Below, piece after piece: positions 41,476 to 51,405 of a stretch of 64,000 bases of DNA. Both the position numbers and the translations under genes were made by a program. The notes beneath the pieces are model-generated. The model was not told the origin of the DNA and searched no databases. It saw only the letters and a list, made by a program, of their open reading frames with translations. The stretch's first letter is position 1. Each line of letters begins with the position of its first letter. Source of the DNA: Nothopassalora personata (taxonomy: Eukaryota > Ascomycota > Dothideomycetes > Mycosphaerellales > Mycosphaerellaceae); assembly GCA_033816765.1 (NCBI GenBank), contig CM066290.1:2914001-2978000 (forward strand), given 5' to 3'.

Positions 41476-43120
41476 TCAAGCAAACCCACTCGTAAAAGAC
41501 CTGCGGGCTCTTTCGCCACGCGCCATCTCATCCAGATCTTTGACTTCGACGTCTTCCAATTCCAAAGCAGCATCAATACGGCTCTTGCTAATCTTGTATG
41601 CTTTCGGCAGGCCCGTCTCCTGTGAAGCGGCGGCACTTGCTTCATCTTCGTTCGCCCCGTGCAGAGACTCTTTTACCATGATTGCGGCAGCTTTGCCAGA
41701 CAGCCATGTATTTGGCATTCCATGACCCGTGAATCCAGCGGCAAGGTATACTGATCCGACTGGGAGTGATGGGGAGACATCTGTAGGCAGAAAACCGACC
41801 CACGGCCTTTCATCGCGAGAGTAGCCCATAATGCCGGTCCACTCGTTGGTCGCCTTCAGCTCGGTTGATGAATTCTTCTCTCCGCCTTCGGGGAGGTTGA
41901 AGACTTCTACCAAACGACCTCGGAGGTAACTCGCTGTCTTCTTGTCCAGCTGATTGTCGTTTGTAATGCCCATTGATGGGGCGTGCTGTCGACCGCCGCC
42001 GAACATGAGGTGGGCACCGCTTTCATTGGGCCGTTGAATGAGGTAGTCATCGAGGCCATCCCCAAGAAAGCCGTAGGACCTTTGGAGACGATCCTCGCCA
42101 GAAACCGAAGGTAATGGCACCAACGCAGACATTTGGCCTCGACATGGCACAATCAGGTCCGCCATGCCGGGGATCAAGTGGGAGGTGTACGCGTTGGTTG
42201 CAAGGACCACTTTCTTAGCCCCGATGATGCCACGATCGGTCTTGACGAGGACCGGATGTTCATCGTTGTCCTCACTGTGCGCGAGCTCAGTGACCGGAGT
42301 CAGAGTTTGGAGGTTGAAGGAGCCGTGGAGCGTCGTGGATGTTACTAGGTCTTCAAGTATCCGTGCAACGAACTTATATGGCCACATTCGAGCTGCGATG
42401 TTGGTCACGATTGCGCCAAACGCTGTGGGCAGGCGTAGGCCGTTCAATTCATCTCTGTCTGTTACCAGACGCATCCTGGAGGCTAATTCCGGTGCATTGC
42501 TCTTGACAACATGAATGGCTAGTTCTGCTTGGTCCAGATGACCGCGGGAGAAAAGGCCCCGAACGCCTTGGTGGTAATAGTCAGCGCAATGGTCCGAACG
42601 GATGACTTCAAACTTCACTATGAATCTGACTGACACTCACCAGGCTGTACGACGAACTCGCAGTCGATGCCCTTCTCGTTGATCACGCTTCGCAAGGTCT
42701 CGAAGTTCTTGAGCTCAAAATGGCCAATACTAGGGTCGTCAGGGTGTGCAAAGAAGATCGGTTGGCAGTGACCACCATTCTGGGTTGAGATTCAGAATTC
42801 AGCAAGCAAAACACAACAGTGGACGGCGGTCTCCATACTCGCCCTGTGGCACCCCAGCAAGCCTCTCTCGCTTCAAGAAGCACGACATGGAGCTTTTGGT
42901 CTTTATCGCCACCAGTGAGCAAATGATGGGCGACACTCGATCCTGTGATACCGCTGCCCACGACTACAACATCAGCGGTCTTTGGTAAGCTACGGGTTGA
43001 ACGGTGGCCAAGTAGCAACGCAGATGGCTCTCTGTGCCAGAATGATTTGGTCGATTCCGGGGGAGGAAGATCGCATGGCTTCCTGTGCTTTGCAACGGTC
43101 GGTATTGTGTTGTTGGACAT
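41476..43120 (-). CDS. FAD-dependent oxidoreductase, DAO superfamily
   Basis: Three minus-strand exons (43120-42839, 42779-42641, 42566-41476) with introns of 59 and 74 bp give 503 residues. The Rossmann FAD-binding motif is VVVVGSGITGSSVAHHL. The next conserved block, completed only by splicing, is GATGRNGGHCQP, typical of fungal amine/amino-acid oxidases of the DAO type. A C-terminal FAD-contact block is YLAAGFTGHGMPNTWLSG. The enzyme should oxidise an amine or amino acid and reduce FAD, but the substrate cannot be told from sequence. No peroxisomal SKL-type end is present (it ends TSGFA). An upstream in-frame ATG at 43144 is possible. Confidence 0.9.
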
Positions 43121-43622
43121 GTTGTGGTGGTCTTCAGATATCATATGATGTTGGGTAGCTACGACTGATCGATCACTTAACCTGGCGTTGGGAGTACAGT
43201 AGCAAGCAACCTGTGAAGGTTCCCGGTCGAAGCTCATCCCGACGGAGGGGAGGCAGGCAGGGGCTTTGTACTGTACAGTAGACCATGTCGTCTGTTTCAT
43301 CTTGCGTCGTCGACTTGTTGCACGTCAACATTGCCTGAAGCACCTCACGAGCATGGCTCCACTGTACCGCGCGGACGGGAGTGTGGTTGTTATTGTTACC
43401 ACGCCGCTGGTATTTCGCACGGTATGGAGGAGACGATCGTGAACACCACCACCAAGGGCCCCGAAGAGGACGGGAAGTGGAGCTGGGGCGCCAAGCTCCA
43501 TTGATTTGGTCCCCCGTCGAAGCCGACGCAGCAGCTCAAGAGCACGCCCGCCCTTCCTTCCACCGTTGACAACACCAGCGAGAGAGCCTCAGCGGTGCCG
43601 TATCCTCCATCTCACCGCCAAG

Positions 43623-45070
43623 ATGGCTGGATTGTTCAAGAAAGCGCAGGAAGTGCTTGGCGGCGCCGCTTCCTCTGCGTCGTCGGCGATACCGTCAGAT
43701 GCCGATGGTACGTACGGACATGTGACGGGAGAGCGCAATGCATGAGAGACGGAGACTGATGGATCCCACAGACTTCGCCGACTTCGCGACAGCAGCATCG
43801 CCAGTTGCGCCCGGTCATGCCGCCACCTCAGCGTTCAGCGAAGCAGCCGCGACAGCCTCATCGCGGCCAGCGGTCCCCGGCTTCGGCGCGGGAATGGGCA
43901 TGGCAGGACGACCGTACACGAAATGGTATCGAGTGTGGGAACGCGTGACGATCGCCGACTTCTACCAAGAGATGGTCATTCTGCCACTCATCCTGATCGT
44001 CATCCTGGTCAACCTCTGGGGCGCAGCGACGAACAAGAAGAAGGCGAAGCGATGGGCCCAGACACATCTCCCACTGCTGGAGTCCGAATTCGCATCGATA
44101 GGCTTCAACCCGAGGAGGGAGTCGCGACCATCAACGGGCGACCCCGACATTCCGGATGATTTCTACAAGGAGAAGAGCAAGTTTGAGTGGATCTCCTACG
44201 CCACTGGGAGACAGAACGTCGCGTGGTTGGATATCAAGCTTACCCTCCACAAGCGCTACAACCCTGTCATCTGGGCCTTCGAGTATGCTGCATCTTTCTT
44301 CTTCGAGAGCATGCCTGCTCCCGTCGAGAGGCTTGAGGCTACTGCGTATGCTTTCGACGGCAGGGAGAAGGAGCTGATACCTTCTGCTTCCTCCAAGGAC
44401 AGCAAATACGATGGCTTCGTCTGGGCGGTGGTCCACAAGGACAAGATGAAGCAGCTTCGCGATGACCGCTACGACGTCAGCTTGACCTCGACCAAGGACC
44501 ACCCCAAGTTGCCAGAATGGGCTACTGTCATGTCGGAGAGTGCCGAGGTCACCGAGGCTATGCTCACTCCGGAGCTGATCAAGGCTGTGACTGAGGCTGG
44601 TGAAGATCTTGAGGCCTTGATCGTGTCAGATCAGCCAATCGATGCGCCTAAGAAGTATGTTACGAATCACCCGCCGTGGACAGTACATCGCTGATCAAAA
44701 CTCCAGGCTCAACGATACGCTGCCCAAGAAGCGCGTCTCCCTCTCGATGCGCCTCGACTCGAACCCTAGCAGCACCGCACTCTTTGCCTACTTCCTCCGC
44801 CTGCCCGATCATCTCGTGAACAGCGCCCACTTCCGACCCGAAGCAATGCGCAAGATCAGAGCGACGCGTGAGGAAGGGCAACGCAAGCTCAGAAAGGTTG
44901 ACGAAGATGAGAAGGCGGAAGAGAGGAGAATCCAAAGTGACAAGCTGAAGAAGCAAGAGCGTGACAGGAAGCTCAGCAGAATGTCTGCAGATGAGCAGAA
45001 GAAGTTTTTGGAGAAGGAAAAGGAAAAGCAGCAGCGGAAGGGCATGAAAAAGCAGACTCAGCGGGCTTAG
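43623..45070 (+). CDS. CCDC47-like ER membrane protein (DUF1682)
   Basis: In animals CCDC47 is part of the PAT complex that helps insert multi-spanning proteins at the ER translocon. Three exons (43623-43707, 43772-44654, 44707-45070) with introns of 64 and 52 bp give 443 residues. Features are a single membrane helix near residue 95 (EMVILPLILIVILVNLWG), a DUF1682 domain with SKFEWISYATGRQNVAWLDI and NPVIWAFEYAASFFFESMPA, and a strongly charged C-terminal coiled coil (about 375-443, rich in K, E, R, Q). Length and order match CCDC47 homologues. The role in this fungus is inferred from the family. Confidence 0.9.
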
Positions 45071-45394
45071 GGAAAAGGCTACAACTTCAAACCGAGAGCC
45101 AGCGAACCGCAGACTACGAAGTCTTGAACATATTCTTGAAGCAAGTGACTGGCCTGCAAAGGTGACCCATGGAGCAATTCCTCTTGCGAGATTGGGAAGA
45201 GCTCCCTTTCTCATAATTCCTCGCAATCTTCTCTACTCAATTGCCACGGGTAGTCTGGCTACCAAGATCAACAATCATCGCGATTGAGCACGTCAAGACC
45301 ACCACACGACAGGGCAGTACCACACCCTGTTAGGACATCGGTCGGTCCAAGCATGACCTCAGACCTGTGAGAGCAAGACGGTAGCACGACAATC
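45071..45394. other. short intergenic region
   Basis: Nothing beyond the 3' end of the CCDC47-like gene is recognised. Confidence 0.4.
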
Positions 45395-46470
45395 GCCGCG
45401 CTCCCCTATCGACAACTTTCTCTGCCTCGAGAAGTCAGAGATATCATCTACAATTCCCTCCTCGGAGCCAATCCCCCGGACTTCTGAACACGGAGTAGCA
45501 GCAAGCCAATCTGACCGGTCGGCCAGCACAGCACATACATACAAGTTTCACAAGTCTCTTCTCCGCGTGAACAGAACCATCGGGCGAGAAGCTGCGGACC
45601 TGCTTTACAACAAAGATGCCTTCATCATGGTGACCATAGAATAGACGACATCAACGCGGCAGCAGTACTTCATGCGAGCGACGTTCCGATCGTGTGGGAA
45701 GGTCGAGTCGGTCAAGTTGGGAGGTACGCCTTCAAGATCGGTATCACCTGGTCTCGGTCGCCGATCAACTGGTCCTCGTCTTGGGACGAGGATGTTCAAG
45801 GTCCTTTGGTCTGTACCATGCTAGTGTGGGATTTACCCATTCTGTGCCGCATGCTGCGCACACAGCGCCAGTACGTTGTGGCGAATTGTCTGTATGTGTG
45901 CTTCGCGCCAGGCGAGAAGCTTGTATGGACATTTGGGGGACGCGATGCGGACGGGGAGTGCACAGATCCACCTAGGAATGAGACCAAGCGTGTGGTTGAG
46001 CATCGTATCGGCACAGACTCAGAAGATCTTCCTGGAGGCTCGGGGAGCGGCGGTTGGGGCTGGGTACGGTATGAGGATCCACGGCTTCAGGTACGTTTTC
46101 AAAAAAAAATAGAGTATCGAGCGGTGGCCTCAATAGTGGTGGAGCAATCGAGACACGTGTTGCACGGCGCCTCTCGCTTCACGAATACACCACTTTCTCA
46201 GACACTGCCTCGTGCTTGTCGAGTATAGCTAATACGCTTCTGTTTCGCAGTGATTGGATTGCAGTCACAAGCGTCTTGGAGCATGTCTATCCGAGACTCG
46301 TCTGGATTAGCCTCTACGCCATCGACCGCCTCGATCTTCTCCTGGACCTGAAGAAAGGCGCGGACACACTGGCAAGAGCAGAGTGCTTCCCCGCTGCCGT
46401 ATCCCGCTACGTCTACATCCTGCAGCCGGCAGACTTACGCGCACCCTCTTCATCCCAGCGTTGATCACAG
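45395..46470 (+). pseudogene. decayed 2EXR/F-box-like fungal gene
   Basis: A segment reading ALPYRQLSLPREVRDIIYNS matches the start of fungal 2EXR/F-box-like proteins (LPxEIRxxIY). It stops at 45,487. The next expected block, KFHKSLLRVNRTIGREAADL followed by LYNKDAFIMV, is in frame from about 45,543 but shifts frame near 45,640, where INAAAVLHASDVPIVWEG continues into LVCTMLVWDLPILCRMLR. A last block (VTSVLEHVYPRLVWISLYAI) lies near 46,260-46,370. No ATG lies before the first block and several frame changes are not explained by good splice sites. I therefore call it a pseudogene, though a mis-spliced real gene is possible. Confidence 0.45.
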
Positions 46471-46854
46471 CACGCCGATATTGTCACTACAATGCACTCG
46501 CATTGACCTTCTCGCGCTCGATATCTCTTCTTCGGCCTGCTTTGGACCTATCTCAAGCTTGGCAGGGTAGACTGCTTGTCTATGCTATGACGGCGGGGGC
46601 GAGCCTCCATACAAGACGGCTATGGTCATTTCGGTGCATTCGAACTTGATCAACTTGATGGTGAATGGTATTCACCTACTATGACGTATTAGTCAGCCAA
46701 CTCCTTTGTACTTATATACTTCTTTCCTGCGCACTGTAGATAATAACAACAACACATCAGTTATTCCCTTCATGTGGTTTGCTATTAGCAAGCACTTCGC
46801 GACACCTAGCCGGTGATCGCCATCCTCTGTGACACCTATCTGGTGATCACCAAC

Positions 46855-46918
46855 TCGAGAAGTACTGTCCGCCTTCTCATCTCATATCGAGAAGTGCTGT
46901 CCGCCTTCTCATCTCATG
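46855..46918 (+). repeat. 32-bp unit repeated twice in tandem
   Basis: TCGAGAAGTACTGTCCGCCT... at 46855-46886 is followed by a copy at 46887-46918 with two differences. Just before it, 46801-46854 holds two diverged copies of a GACACCTAnCYGGTGATC unit. Confidence 0.8.
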
Positions 46919-47359
46919 TCCGTGTCCGTCGCTCAGAGACATCTTTGAGGAAGGCGAGCTGGTGCAAGTGGCACGCGCTCGACAGTACCGACCTCAGCCT
47001 GTGGAAACGAAAACTTGAGATGACGACTGCGACATACCCTCCAAAGCCTCATGCTCCGACTGGACTAGTTCATCACACCTACATCGCATGCACCAACACG
47101 CACAGCACTATCACTACACATCAGTCCAGAGCTTCACCGGAACAGTACTGACATTTGCACATGGATCGGACTCCACACTTCCCATTGAGAGGACCAAACT
47201 GCCAGTCATTCGCTATCCTCTTCCAGTGCGCGACAACCAGCATGGCTTCATTATCGCCCTCCCAGGTCGGCCAAGACACGATGGCAGGTCTGCTGAGTCC
47301 AAGCTGACGGATGATGAGATGGCGCAAATTTGCAAATGCCAGAGAGAGCACAGTCTACC

Positions 47360-47439
47360 AGTGAGCGACTTTCAGTGAGCGATTTTTAGTGAGCGAATTT
47401 TAGTGAGCGACTTTTAGTGAGCGACTTGCAGTGAGCATG
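47360..47439 (+). repeat. 14-bp minisatellite, five full units plus one partial
   Basis: Units AGTGAGCGACTTTC, AGTGAGCGATTTTT, AGTGAGCGAATTTT, AGTGAGCGACTTTT and AGTGAGCGACTTGC are perfectly spaced at 14 bp, then AGTGAGCATG. It is not part of any supported gene. Confidence 0.9.
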
Positions 47440-47787
47440 GGTCGCGCTGTGGCGACGTCTACATTTGACAGAGGTTCATGCCAAGGAAGAGGAGACGCGC
47501 TCTCTGCAATGGTCAGGGAGAAGTCGCATAGTCCTGCATAGAATCCGCAGAATTGGCCGCAACGCTACGAAGAATATCCGTCCAGTCGCGCAGCTTTCCA
47601 CGGGCTCGAGAAGCAGCGAGTGGTGTTTGTATACACTATACGCTCCGATTGGAGCGCTGTGCATGCGTACTCCTTCACAGCTGACCCTGCCAATTTCCAC
47701 TGTGCACTCTCAGCTCTCAAGTGTTCATACCATACCATTTCGAACCTTCAGCTTCTACCTCGATGAAGACATCCACGGCGTAGGAGA

Positions 47788-47952
47788 TGCCAGGCGTCGC
47801 CCGTCAAGCTTGGTGGACCGGATTGAATAGGGAACACATGGAGCAGATGACTGAGGATTTGATGAAGAAGATCGAGGAATTTCAGGAAAAGTACAAGTTA
47901 CCGAACAGCGGGATCGAGGGAGAATGGGTCAGTGGGTGGGAGCTCTGGTGAG
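47788..47952 (+). CDS. small open frame, 54 residues, possible terminal exon or gene fragment
   Basis: ATG at 47788 starts MPGVARQAWWTGLNREHMEQ and then a helical run with MTEDLMKKIEEFQEKYKLP, ending GWELW and a stop. The amino-acid pattern looks like real protein, but there is no domain. It could be the last exon of an unresolved gene covering 47,000-47,950, or a remnant. The dispersed repeat starts shortly after the stop. Confidence 0.3.
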
Positions 47953-48011
47953 AAGTCTCGCTGTGGCGGATCGCTTCCCTTCGCAGTGAGGCGGACGCTG
48001 TTGCTCGAACC

Positions 48012-48080
48012 TGCGGAAGCGTAGCTGCGTAGCGAGAGCTATAGCGACATATGCGAAGGGGTGCGCGTCGTGCTATGCAT
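48012..48080 (+). repeat. dispersed repeat, copy 3
   Basis: CTGCGGAAGCGTAGCTGCGT, then a short diverged part, then GCGCGTCGTGCTATGCATAG. It shares order and orientation with the copy at 35,964. Confidence 0.55.
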
Positions 48081-49024
48081 AGATTACTGCATATTGCGTT
48101 CTCCGCTGCGAGTTTCGAGACACCGCTCAAGATTTAGAGCGGCAGGGGATTTTTGTCACCAGCTCTCAGTGCTAAAAGAGAGAGAATGTGTTCGAAGGAG
48201 CTGAGGTGTCAACATTGTCTTCGGGTGGAAGTACAGAGGAAAGGCAGCCTCGAGACGTACCATCAGAGCACCAAGTCGAACATTCGTCGCACAGCTATAA
48301 CCTTGATAGAGAGTGCAGTTGAATTTTCAGTACACATCGTTCATAACGCGGAGAAACGATCATATGCAACAGCTGTTGTGGTCGCCAAGCTACTACGCAG
48401 CCACTCCGTAAAGCCAGATCAGGTCTTTATCTCTTGGCATATGATAAGGCAGCATCTGACCACTAACCTCATACCACTTCACAATCGATCTACCAACGGT
48501 CTGCAAGTCAAGTAGATGGTAGACTTGAGGCATTCACAAGGTATCTTGTTACACGTTGTGGTCGCTAGCAAGCTTCTTAGCATGCTCCATGACGGCAAAG
48601 GGCATCGTCATGAGATATGAACTTTCGATCGGACTCGAGACTCCCGATTTGACCGAGATACTGTTATTTTGATGTATCAGCTCAATCGAAAGTGTGTCGA
48701 AGAGAAGGCTCGACGCGGTCGCGAGCAAGAGGTAGAATTTTCAGATGAGACTGTGAAACTCTGCTCTCCGTACTCCAAAAAGTTGCCGGTGATCGGCGGC
48801 CTACACCATGGCAAGCGCGTCTGCTGGTATCAGTACAATCAAGCCTCGCATCCTCCTGCGGTATACCCCAACAATATGGAACTGTTATGATCGATCTCTG
48901 CCGCTCTGCCGTCGAAGCGACTCATAGCTGTATCGTATAGTAATGTAGCAGGTCCTCCTGAGAGCTCTCTGTAGATTCTACTCCCCATTTCCATCAACCT
49001 CTCACCAGAGATACAACCACCAAC

Positions 49025-50106
49025 ATGCCACTCCAACACCCCATCAACGTCATCGTCAATGCTTACTCGCCCAAAGAGACCGTCGAGCTATGCGGTCGAG
49101 CAGGCTACACCAAGGCCAACATGCGCATCGACAAAGTGTTCATGTCGTCCGTGATGGCTGGCATGTTCCTCTCCTTTGCTTGCGCCGCTCTGTTGAGCAC
49201 GAATGCGGCACCGTGGCTCACGAGCAACGCACCAGGACTGATCAGGACCATCGGAGCTCTGGTAAGTAGGATCAAGGCAGGAAGCCGCACTCATACTGAC
49301 GAGCACGTCCAGATCTTTCCTTTCGGCCTCACAATGGTCATCGTGACGGGGACAGACCTCTGCACCGGATCCTTCATGCTCACCACGATCGCCGCGCTGC
49401 AACGAAGGATCTCCGTCGTGAAGATGCTGCAGCATTGGTTCATAAGTACGCCTGAACTCTTCCCTCCCCTCACACATCCCATCTGACCCCATATCTCACA
49501 GCATTCTGGGGCAATCTCGCCGGCTCCCTCTTCATCGTCGGCCTCATCACCGGATACGGCGAAGTCTTCAACGCACCAGTCTACACTCAGACGGTCTTCG
49601 CCTTCAACGCCAGCAAAGTCGTCACACCCACTTGGCACGCCATTTTCCTGCGCGGGATCGGAGCCAACTGGCTGGTCTGCATGGCTTGCTTTCTGGCCAT
49701 GATGGCGCGGGAGTACTTCTCCAAAGTTATGGCGATCTGGTGGCCAACGTTCGCATTCGTGTGCCTTGGTCTGGACCACGTCGTTGCGAACATGTTCTTC
49801 GTGCCGACGGCCATCTTTCACGGTGATCCGGCGATCTCAACGACGTTCTTCATCTGGAAGAGCTTGATTCCGGCGCTGTTTGTTGGAGTGTTCTTTTGGT
49901 ATTTGGTGAGTTCTCCTATTCTGCCTGTATGATGTTGTGGCTAACACTCGCTGCGGTGGCTCACGGGCGAGGGTCCTGTCGCCGTTGATGGAGTGTACTT
50001 CCCAGCTGACAAGCCACTTGTGGGCATCGAGACTGGTTCGCCCGAACGACATGATTCGGAGGACGGCAAGAAGAGTGGCGATAATACCCCCGAGAGGATG
50101 GTGTGA
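49025..50106 (+). CDS. formate/nitrite transporter family (FNT) channel
   Basis: FNT proteins are pentameric membrane channels for formate, nitrite or acetate-like anions. Four exons (49025-49261, 49313-49445, 49502-49905, 49972-50106), with introns of 51, 56 and 66 bp, give 302 residues in phase. Six helices are visible. Family marks are KVFMSSVMAGMFLSFACAAL in helix 1, FPFGLTMVIVTGTDLCTGSF in helix 2 and the omega-loop, FLRGIGANWLVCMACFLAMM in helix 4 and LGLDHVVANMFFVPTAIFHG in helix 5 (with the conserved central histidine). The short polar C-terminal tail should be cytosolic. The substrate is probably formate or nitrite, but no nitrate-assimilation gene is adjacent. Confidence 0.92.
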
Positions 50107-50655
50107 AGAATTTGTCGAATAGAAATGCACTGCATCAGCCATTCTCAGAGAAACGTGCGTTGTTGAAGGGCCAGGGGCTCGATCAAAATGCCAGCCGCCC
50201 CATTCCGAGGACCGGTTTATATGCAGGGTTGAAAGACCGAGCTTGTGCGGTACAACGCGAAGTATGATCCATAAGCTCGCTGTCATTAGCAGCCAAAGGA
50301 TGTCCCTAATGAAGCTGCACGTTCAGGTCGCGCTGCAAACGCCACCATGCTTCGCTTGAGCTTGTGTGCTGAGTGGACATATTGACGAGGTCGCACGGGG
50401 AGTTTCGAATGATCATGAGCGTGCTGCTTCAAGGCTCGCACATAACCCAGTGCATGCCGCGTGTACACGCGAAGATACATGTCATGGCGTATTGAAGCGA
50501 AGAAAAGGAAGATATGAAGTGTAACTCTAGTTCTACTTTCCTCGAACGCGTTCACGACGCGTCCCGAAAGTGGTGGGACAACCCGTGCGACTCCATTTCA
50601 CCATAGATCGATCATAAGAATCGGTATTACGCTGCGAACAGCGACATATTCCAAT
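50107..50655. other. intergenic region with paired ACGCGT sites
   Basis: No gene. Two exact ACGCGT hexamers at 50546-50551 and 50557-50562 lie about 95 bp upstream of the next start. Confidence 0.5.
50546..50562. promoter_or_regulatory. paired MluI cell-cycle-box-like sites (ACGCGT)
   Basis: Two palindromic ACGCGT sites are spaced 11 bp start to start, one helical turn. In ascomycetes ACGCGT is the binding site of MBF (Mbp1-Swi6 type, G1/S). Use here as a regulatory site for the EXPERA gene is inference. Confidence 0.4.
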
Positions 50656-51405
50656 ATGAGCGCCGACCCGCCCTCCTTCATCAGCACGACAACAATTCTA
50701 TCGCTGCTATCAACCGTAGCGATCTTGGCCGCGGCCTACGTCTCATCCCTCACGCTCCTCCCACGCTCCACCTCCACCAAGCTCCGCCTCCTCTTCATCT
50801 GGCACGCCTTCGACGCGCTGATCCACGTCCTGCTCGAAGGCTCCTACCTCTACAACTGCTTCTTCAGCTACACCACGACCCTCACCGATCTCGCGAACCT
50901 CGACGCCGTCCCCACATCCCCCTACCTGCCCCCGTCAATCTACTTTCTCGGCCACCGCGATCGGATCTACGGCTCCGAATATGGTGACAACCCTTTCGCG
51001 AAGCTGTGGATGGAGTATGCGAAAGCAGACGCGCGTTGGGGTGGGAGTGATTTGACGATTATATCCCTGGAGCTGTTGACGGTTTTTATCGCCGGGCCGA
51101 TGGCCGTGTACATTTGCGATTGTCTGAGGAAGGGGAAGCCGGAGGCGTGGTACTGGATGATTGTGCTGGCGACTGGTGAGCTCTATGGTGGGTGGATGAC
51201 TTTCGCGCCAGAGTGGTTGTCTGGTTCGCCGAACCTTGATACGTCGAATTGGATGTATCTCTGGCTGTATCTGGTCTTCTTCAATGCTGCGCTGTGGGTT
51301 GCCATTCCGGTCTGGATACTGTATGAGGCGTTTCGGAAGATCTCTGCCGCGTTGCGATGGCAGGAGAGGCAGCAGCAGATTGAGGCAGAGAAGAAGGCGA
51401 GGTAG
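50656..51405 (+). CDS. EXPERA-domain protein, emopamil-binding protein / sterol isomerase-like
   Basis: The intronless frame encodes 249 residues with four to five membrane helices: TILSLLSTVAILAAAYVSSL, LFIWHAFDALIHVLLEGSYL, LLTVFIAGPMAVYICDCL, YWMIVLATGELYGGWMTFAP and WLYLVFFNAALWVAIPVWIL. The conserved histidine/glutamate pattern HAFDALIHVLLEGSYLY and the GELYGGWMTFAPEWL block match the EXPERA domain of emopamil-binding proteins (C8 sterol isomerase of animals and plants). In fungi such proteins occur alongside the unrelated Erg2 enzyme, and their substrate is uncertain. It should reside in the ER membrane. The tail is charged (WQERQQQIEAEKKAR) without an exact KKXX motif. Confidence 0.88.
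   Translation: MSADPPSFISTTTILSLLSTVAILAAAYVSSLTLLPRSTSTKLRLLFIWHAFDALIHVLLEGSYLYNCFFSYTTTLTDLANLDAVPTSPYLPPSIYFLGHRDRIYGSEYGDNPFAKLWMEYAKADARWGGSDLTIISLELLTVFIAGPMAVYICDCLRKGKPEAWYWMIVLATGELYGGWMTFAPEWLSGSPNLDTSNWMYLWLYLVFFNAALWVAIPVWILYEAFRKISAALRWQERQQQIEAEKKAR

Larger units (their letters stand above)
46471..49024. other. gene-poor region with tandem repeats and a dispersed repeat
   Basis: No convincing full gene. It contains a 32-bp tandem duplication (46,855), a 14-bp minisatellite (47,360), a 54-codon frame (47,788) and a dispersed repeat copy (48,012), each listed separately. Confidence 0.5.

Noticed and set aside
47360..47439. regular repeat array that could be mistaken for CRISPR
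   Set aside because: Units are directly adjacent 14-mers without spacers, in a eukaryotic genome.
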